Source of the DNA: DATELY01 sp040513115
GTDB taxonomy: Bacteria > Pseudomonadota > Gammaproteobacteria > Steroidobacterales > Steroidobacteraceae
Direction: 5' to 3'
DNA length: 28,375 nt
Assembly (NCBI GenBank): GCA_040513115.1
Contig: JBEVDW010000419.1
Span: forward strand, 1 to 28,375
The first letter of the stretch is position 1, and every line of letters starts with the position of its first letter. The notes under the pieces were generated by a model. That model had not been told where the DNA came from and did no database searches. It worked only from the letters and a program-made list of their open reading frames with translations. Below, in pieces: positions 24,346-28,375 of the stretch. The position numbers and the translations under genes are program-made.

Positions 24346-26406
24346 AGCGATGAACTTGTCGGGTGACAACAGGCCGCGCTTCGGGTGATTCCAGCGCAGC
24401 AACGCCTCGAGCCCCGCGACACGCCCGCCATGCGTGAATACCTTGGGTTGATAGTGCAATTCGAACTGCCGCTGCTCGATGGCTCTGCGGAGCTCGCCTG
24501 CGAGGGACAGTCTGTCGGCGGCTTCGGTTTGAAAGGCGGGCGTGTACAGCACGATCGACTCGCCCGAGTGTTGCGCGTGACTCAAGGCCACCTCAGCGCA
24601 TTGAAGCAAGGTTGCTGCATCGTTGCCGTCGACCGGATGCACCGCGGCACCGGCTTTCGCCGTGAGTTGCAGCTCGTGTGCGTCGATCACGATTGGTTCG
24701 GTAAAGGCACTGAGGACGAATTCGTTCACGACTGCGAACGGGTCACTCCGGAGACGGTTCTCGGTCATGGCGACTGCAAAAGTATCCGCGCTGATTCGCG
24801 CGACGATGTGCGGCGAGCGGAGCCTCGACGCAAGTCGATCACCCACGGTCCTGAGCAGCGCATCGCCGATGGCCTTGCCGAGCGTGTTGTTGATCCGCGT
24901 GAAGCCATGGATGTCGAGCAGGCAGACCAGTGTCTTCGATGTTGACGACCCGCTGTGTTCGAAGCGCCGGCTGAGTTCATCGTGGAAACCTGCACTGTTG
25001 GACAATCCAGTGAGCGAGTCATGGTAGGCCAGAAAGCGTAGCCGCTCGTCTGTCTGGATGTACTGCAGCCCGAACGCAATGTCTGCCGCGAGCTGCGACA
25101 ACAGGGCTTCCTCCTCCTGATCGAAGCCGCTGACTTCGGTGGAGAACAGCACCAGCACGGCACGGGAGTGGCCGTCCACGATCAATGGAAACGCCGCGCC
25201 CGAAGCGATACCTTGATCCAGCCAGGTGGCCTTGCGATAGGCAAGCTCCGGGTCCGATTCAATGCTGTTGCAGACGACAGGCCGCAGCGTTTGCAGCGCG
25301 CGACTGCCCGGCAGAGTGCTGTGCGGCAGTCCCTGCAGCCGGGTGATCTTGAGTGTCTGCAAGTACTTGTCTGGCACACCATACGATGCGACCACACTGC
25401 CTTCGGACGAGCCCTCGTTCAGCTCAGCGATCCATGCCATGTGGAAGCCGCCCGCCGTGACGGCAATGCGGCACGCCTCGTCCAGGAGCTGTTTGCGATC
25501 GCGAATGCGAATGACCGCCGAGTTGATGCCGCTCATGACGGCATTGATGCGACTCAGGCGTGCAATTTTCTCCAGCTGTTCCCGTTGCGCCGTGATGTCC
25601 TCGCACACACCCGCGATGCGATAGGCCTCGTTGTTGATGTCACGGATCGGAAAGCCCCTGGAGCGGATCCAGCGCACGGTGCCATCGGGCCGGATGATGC
25701 GGAATTCGTGCTCGAACTCCTCCTTGGCATACCTGCAATTCTCGCTGGAGCTGACGGCCGGCAGATCCTCGGGATGAATTGCTTCCTTCCACGCATTCGG
25801 TTTGCCGTAGACACTCGCGCAACTGCGTCTCCAAACGTGCTCGTAGGCGGGGTTCACGTAAAGCGTGTGATGAGTGCGCACATCGTCCATGAACACCACC
25901 TCGCGCATGCCCTCGGTGAGCTGTCGGAAGCGCCATCCGCTTTCCCGCAACTCCACATCGATACGCTTGTGCTCAGTGATATCGCGCGCGATCTTCGAGG
26001 CACCGAGCAAATTGCCGTCCGCATCGCGGATCGGGGCAATTCGCAGGCGCACGTCGATCAAGCGTCCATCCTTGTGCTTGTGTGTCGTGTCCAGGTCGCT
26101 GACGACGGCACCGCTCTTCAGGCGCGTCAGGATGCGGGCTTCCTCAGCGCGCCGCTCTTCGGGAACGATCAGCGTGATGGATTGGCCGACGGCCTCGGCT
26201 GCCGTATAGCCATACATCCGTTCGGCGCCCTTGCTCCAGCTGACGATGCGCCCGTCGAGTGTTTTCTCGATGATGGCATCCGTGGAGATGTCCGTGATCG
26301 TCTCGATGCGCGCGCGGATGACGGCGTCGGCAGAGCGCTCACTGGCACTCAGCGCTGCGGCCGCACTGTGCAGGCGCGAACGTAACGGCATTCTTGACTT
26401 TGTCAT
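24334..26406 (-). CDS. PAS-PAS-GAF-GGDEF-EAL regulator with truncated EAL and degenerate GGDEF
   Basis: From the ATG at 26406 (690 residues; frame open further upstream without support) the domains are: PAS (about 31-146), PAS/PAC (about 155-275), GAF (about 290-450), GGDEF-like (about 455-620) and the start of EAL (about 633-690). The GGDEF active site reads SADTF at 539-543 and the usual metal Asp region is DIHGF, so diguanylate cyclase activity is unlikely. The EAL motif itself is present (GLEALLRW, Glu667), but the frame stops at 24334, right after SPDKFIA, leaving out some 160-180 residues with most metal and c-di-GMP ligands. The protein could at most sense signals through PAS/GAF; it is probably a decaying gene. 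It diverges from the SDR genes. Confidence 0.85.
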   Translation of the reverse strand: MTKSRMPLRSRLHSAAAALSASERSADAVIRARIETITDISTDAIIEKTLDGRIVSWSKGAERMYGYTAAEAVGQSITLIVPEERRAEEARILTRLKSGAVVSDLDTTHKHKDGRLIDVRLRIAPIRDADGNLLGASKIARDITEHKRIDVELRESGWRFRQLTEGMREVVFMDDVRTHHTLYVNPAYEHVWRRSCASVYGKPNAWKEAIHPEDLPAVSSSENCRYAKEEFEHEFRIIRPDGTVRWIRSRGFPIRDINNEAYRIAGVCEDITAQREQLEKIARLSRINAVMSGINSAVIRIRDRKQLLDEACRIAVTAGGFHMAWIAELNEGSSEGSVVASYGVPDKYLQTLKITRLQGLPHSTLPGSRALQTLRPVVCNSIESDPELAYRKATWLDQGIASGAAFPLIVDGHSRAVLVLFSTEVSGFDQEEEALLSQLAADIAFGLQYIQTDERLRFLAYHDSLTGLSNSAGFHDELSRRFEHSGSSTSKTLVCLLDIHGFTRINNTLGKAIGDALLRTVGDRLASRLRSPHIVARISADTFAVAMTENRLRSDPFAVVNEFVLSAFTEPIVIDAHELQLTAKAGAAVHPVDGNDAATLLQCAEVALSHAQHSGESIVLYTPAFQTEAADRLSLAGELRRAIEQRQFELHYQPKVFTHGGRVAGLEALLRWNHPKRGLLSPDKFIAPLR

Positions 26407-26541
26407 CGGCGCGGAGATTCTTGGTGTTCGTGCAGGAGCGGCTGGCGACAGTACAGAGTTGTCGCCGAACAATCCCCGCGGCCTTCGGCGATGCTGCGGT
26501 AGGGAACACGAGTGCCTCACCATGAGACAAAGCCCGAACCG

Positions 26542-26715
26542 GCTATCATGATCAACTCGTCCATGAATGCGTATCGCCCGATGGGCAACTTCATCGCGTA
26601 TTCGACCACCAAGGCGGCGCTCATCGCGTTTCTCGCGTCGGATGAGGCAGCATTCATCTCGGGATCGGAATACGGCATCGACGGCGCATCCACTGCGGGG
26701 ACCACGGGCGTATGA
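26542..26715 (+). pseudogene. SDR remnant: N-terminus and an internal block missing
   Basis: The frame reads 'AIMINSSMNAYRPMGNFIA', 'YSTTKAALI', then directly 'AFLASDEAAFISGSEYGIDG' and ends at 26715. The first two parts are the catalytic Ser region and the Tyr-x-x-x-Lys motif of a short-chain dehydrogenase; the third is the C-terminal end of the same kind of protein. About 55-60 residues normally lie between TTKAALI and FLASDEAA, including the PG motif. The whole N-terminal Rossmann cofactor half is also absent. The frame can be extended upstream to a GTG at 26512, but without family match. Its final four bases are the ATGA start overlap of the intact SDR, so the original gene was probably the first of a coupled SDR set. 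Confidence 0.75.
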
Positions 26716-27515
26716 CACGATTGAGCGGCAAAGTGGCATTGGTCTCCGGCGCGTTGCGAGGCATTGGCCTGGCGATTGCGGAGCGTTATCTCGCTGAGGG
26801 CGCACGTGTCGTGTTAGGAGACCTCGCGAGGAGAGAGACGAAAGACGTCTCCGACACACTGGCACGGCTCGGTGCGAACGCCGACTACGTGCAAATGGAT
26901 GTCGCGCAGGAATCTCAGTGGCAGGCCGCCGAGCAGCACGTGCGGCGCGCGCACGGCCGCCTGGATATTCTCGTCAACAACGCCGGCATCGATTGCACGG
27001 GTGCGGTGGAGACGCTCGAGTACGAAGTCTGGCGTCGCATCATGTCCATCAACGTCGATGGCGTCTTCCTGGGCACGAAGACTTTCACGCCGCTGCTGGC
27101 CGAGAGCGGCAAGACGACACGCTACGGCTCCAGCGTCATCAACATCAGCTCGATCATGGGTCTCGTCGGTTACTCCGACACCTCCGCGTACAACGCCGGC
27201 AAAGGCGCCGTGCGGCTGTTCACCAAGTCAGTGGCGATCGAGTTCGCGCAGAAGCGAACGCCCATCCGTGTCAATTCGATCCATCCGGGCTTTGTCATCA
27301 CGCCGCTGCTCGAGATCGGCATGCGTAAGTGGGTGGCGCTGGGCATGGGCGAGTCGCCGCAGCAACTGATCGACGGACTTGCGGCCGCCACGCCGGTTGG
27401 ACGACTGGCAGATCCTGCGGAAATCGCGGGCGCCGCATTCTTTCTGGCCTCTGACGACAGCAGCTACTGCACGGGATCAGAGCTGGTGATCGATGGGGGG
27501 TGGACTGCACAATGA
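26712..27515 (+). CDS. Short-chain dehydrogenase/reductase (SDR), intact
   Basis: The protein has 267 residues, the normal length for classical SDRs. The cofactor loop is SGALRGIG (T/SGxxxGxG) at about 12-19, an Asp after the second strand (GDLA) suggests NAD preference, and NNAG is at about 88-91. The catalytic Ser is in 'VINISSIMG', and Tyr-x-x-x-Lys is YNAGK. The C-terminal 'PVGRLADPAEIAGAAFFLASDDSSYCTGSELVIDGGWTAQ' is complete. It should oxidise a secondary alcohol or reduce a ketone; relatives include hydroxysteroid and terpene-alcohol dehydrogenases, so a P450-made hydroxyl is a plausible substrate. It overlaps an SDR remnant by ATGA at both ends. Confidence 0.95.
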   Translation: MTRLSGKVALVSGALRGIGLAIAERYLAEGARVVLGDLARRETKDVSDTLARLGANADYVQMDVAQESQWQAAEQHVRRAHGRLDILVNNAGIDCTGAVETLEYEVWRRIMSINVDGVFLGTKTFTPLLAESGKTTRYGSSVINISSIMGLVGYSDTSAYNAGKGAVRLFTKSVAIEFAQKRTPIRVNSIHPGFVITPLLEIGMRKWVALGMGESPQQLIDGLAAATPVGRLADPAEIAGAAFFLASDDSSYCTGSELVIDGGWTAQ

Positions 27516-27811
27516 CGCGCACAGGCGCGGTCACGTTGCTCACGAAGTGCGCTGCGATCTGCGATCGAGTTCGCGGCCCTGGGTTACAACATTCGCGTCA
27601 ACAGCGTACATCCCGGGGGTATTCAGACCGACATGCTGCATTCGATGATGAAGCGCCATGTCGAGCTCGGTGCGGTGTCGTCGATTGCGGCGGCCGAAGG
27701 CGGTATCGTTGCGCAGCCGCAAGAGCTCGGCGGTGTCGTGTACTTGAGCTCGCCGCCAGCTGCGTCACCGGCAGCGAGTTCGTGATCGACGGCGGTTTCA
27801 CTTCCATCTGA
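27512..27811 (+). pseudogene. SDR remnant: C-terminal half with frameshifts
   Basis: The ATG at 27512 overlaps the preceding stop and opens MTRTGAVTLLTKCAAI, which after three residues jumps to the helix following the SDR active-site Lys; some 150 N-terminal residues are missing. A 7-bp duplication then shifts the frame. The next frame continues the fold as 'EFAALGYNIRVNSVHPGGI' and on to PQELGGVVYLSS. Near 27750-27758 the frame returns to the first register, ending SCVTGSEFVIDGGFTSI at the TGA closing at 27811. The short junction GGIVAQPQELGG also looks as if a few residues are missing. No functional enzyme can be made. It would have been the third gene of the SDR set. Confidence 0.85.
27553..27566 (+). 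repeat. 7-bp tandem duplication causing a frameshift
   Basis: TGCGATC occurs twice without spacer (27553-27559 and 27560-27566). Removing one copy restores the SDR reading K-C-A-A-I-E-F-A-A, exactly as expected at this place of the fold. The duplication adds seven bases and breaks the frame. Confidence 0.85.
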
Positions 27812-27824
27812 GCGGATGTTCCGA

Positions 27825-28375
27825 ATGGCCGAAAGCTGGGACTACATCATCGTCGGTGCGGGGTCGGCTGGCTGTGTGATGGCGGAACGGTTGTCCGTCG
27901 ATCCGAACGTGAGTGTGCTGCTGCTCGAAGCGGGCGGCAACAACGACACCACGCTCGTGCACATGCCCAAGGGCATCGGCAAGCTGGTGCTCGATCCGAA
28001 ACATTCGTGGCACTTTCCCGTCGCGCAGCCGCGGCGCGAAGGCGATCCGGCTCGGGAGGTGTGGATACGGGGACGCGGCCTGGGTGGTTCTTCTGCCATC
28101 AACGGCATGATCTGGATTCGCGGTCAGGCCGCCGACTACGAGGAATGGCAGCGGCTGGGTGCGACAGGTTGGGGCTGGGCGACGATGCGCGAGGCGTTTC
28201 GCGCGATCGAGGATCATGAGCTGGGCGATGACGGACTGCGCGGCGTCGGCGGACCCGTGCGTGTCTCCGCGGGCAAGTATCGCTATCCGCTCACCGAATC
28301 ATTGATCGCGGCCGGTGAGCAGATGGGCTTGCAGCGGCGTGAAGATCTCAACCGCGAAGACAATGATGGCGTGGG
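27825..28375 (+). CDS. GMC family FAD-dependent oxidoreductase, N-terminal part (runs off the window)
   Basis: From the ATG at 27825 (an in-frame ATG at 27816 is the alternative) 183 codons are visible before the window ends. 'DYIIVGAGSAGCVMAERLS' is the dinucleotide fold that binds FAD, 'LLLEAGG' closes the first beta-alpha-beta unit, and 'GRGLGGSSAINGMIWIRG' is the GMC signature 1 that contacts FAD. The family includes choline, alcohol and cholesterol-type dehydrogenases and oxidases, and oxidises alcohols to aldehydes or ketones. Its place after the SDR genes fits stepwise oxidation of a hydroxylated substrate. The catalytic C-terminal His/Asn region is outside the window. Confidence 0.93.
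   Translation, partial: MAESWDYIIVGAGSAGCVMAERLSVDPNVSVLLLEAGGNNDTTLVHMPKGIGKLVLDPKHSWHFPVAQPRREGDPAREVWIRGRGLGGSSAINGMIWIRGQAADYEEWQRLGATGWGWATMREAFRAIEDHELGDDGLRGVGGPVRVSAGKYRYPLTESLIAAGEQMGLQRREDLNREDNDGV

Noticed and set aside
25168..26385. A 405-codon plus-strand frame opposite the PAS/GAF region
   Set aside because: Lacks any domain pattern, and the minus strand shows two PAS domains and a GAF domain.
26620..26646. CTCATC/GATGAG inverted repeat at the deletion point of the first SDR remnant, similar to the TCATCG/CGATGA repeat at the EAL junction
   Set aside because: Too short, and largely explained by the codons for Leu-Ile and Asp-Glu, so not claimed as a shared deletion signal.
1..28375. 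CRISPR arrays, tRNA or rRNA genes, transposases, integrases and known defence systems
   Set aside because: No regularly spaced repeats, cloverleaf segments, DDE or recombinase motifs, or defence-gene signatures were seen.

Overview
The window is GC-rich and densely coded, with Gram-negative hallmarks: a TonB-dependent outer-membrane receptor, Sec signal peptides and Shine-Dalgarno-led genes. The receptor belongs to the large sphingomonad/Steroidobacter-type group. Together with cytochrome P450s, a bile-acid-type symporter, a DUF7064-like protein, SDRs and a GMC oxidoreductase, it suggests a proteobacterium that degrades terpenoids, steroids or similar hydrophobic compounds. A Steroidobacter/Nevskiales-like gammaproteobacterium is my best guess; no rRNA or phylogenetic marker is present to confirm it.

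Left part (1 to about 7.2 kb): the tail of an unknown gene; a secreted metzincin-like protein with IPT/TIG domains and its exported neighbour; a TSUP permease (minus strand); an exported TPR-like protein; a YjaB-like GNAT; a DUF924 protein (minus strand); and a small two-helix membrane protein.

Middle part (about 7.2 to 14 kb): a redox set of cupin, zinc alcohol dehydrogenase and aldo/keto reductase (plus strand). It faces a convergent LysR regulator, which is divergent from a glutathione S-transferase and a pyridoxamine-phosphate-oxidase-like flavoprotein. A hairpin separates these from a 59-codon gene and a second GNAT on the minus strand.

Right part (about 14 to 28.4 kb) looks like a catabolic island. 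In order it holds the TonB receptor, a DUF7064-like lipocalin-fold protein and a small EthD/DUF4286-like protein (plus strand); two different P450s in tandem (minus strand); a BASS-family symporter diverging from the P450s; and an alpha/beta hydrolase overlapping a metallo-beta-lactamase-fold protein with a diiron-type motif. The inferred logic is uptake across both membranes, P450 hydroxylation, SDR/GMC alcohol oxidation and hydrolysis. The substrate cannot be read from sequence, and no ferredoxin or ferredoxin reductase for the P450s is present.

The stretch from 24.2 to 27.8 kb is unusual because several genes are visibly broken. A PAS-PAS-GAF-GGDEF-EAL regulator has lost most of its EAL domain through an out-of-frame internal deletion. 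An intact SDR is flanked by two SDR remnants, joined to it by ATGA overlaps. The upstream remnant lacks its N-terminus and an internal block. The downstream one lacks its N-terminal half, carries a 7-bp tandem duplication that shifts frame, and has a second frame change further on. Whether this is recent decay or an assembly problem is the main question raised by the window.
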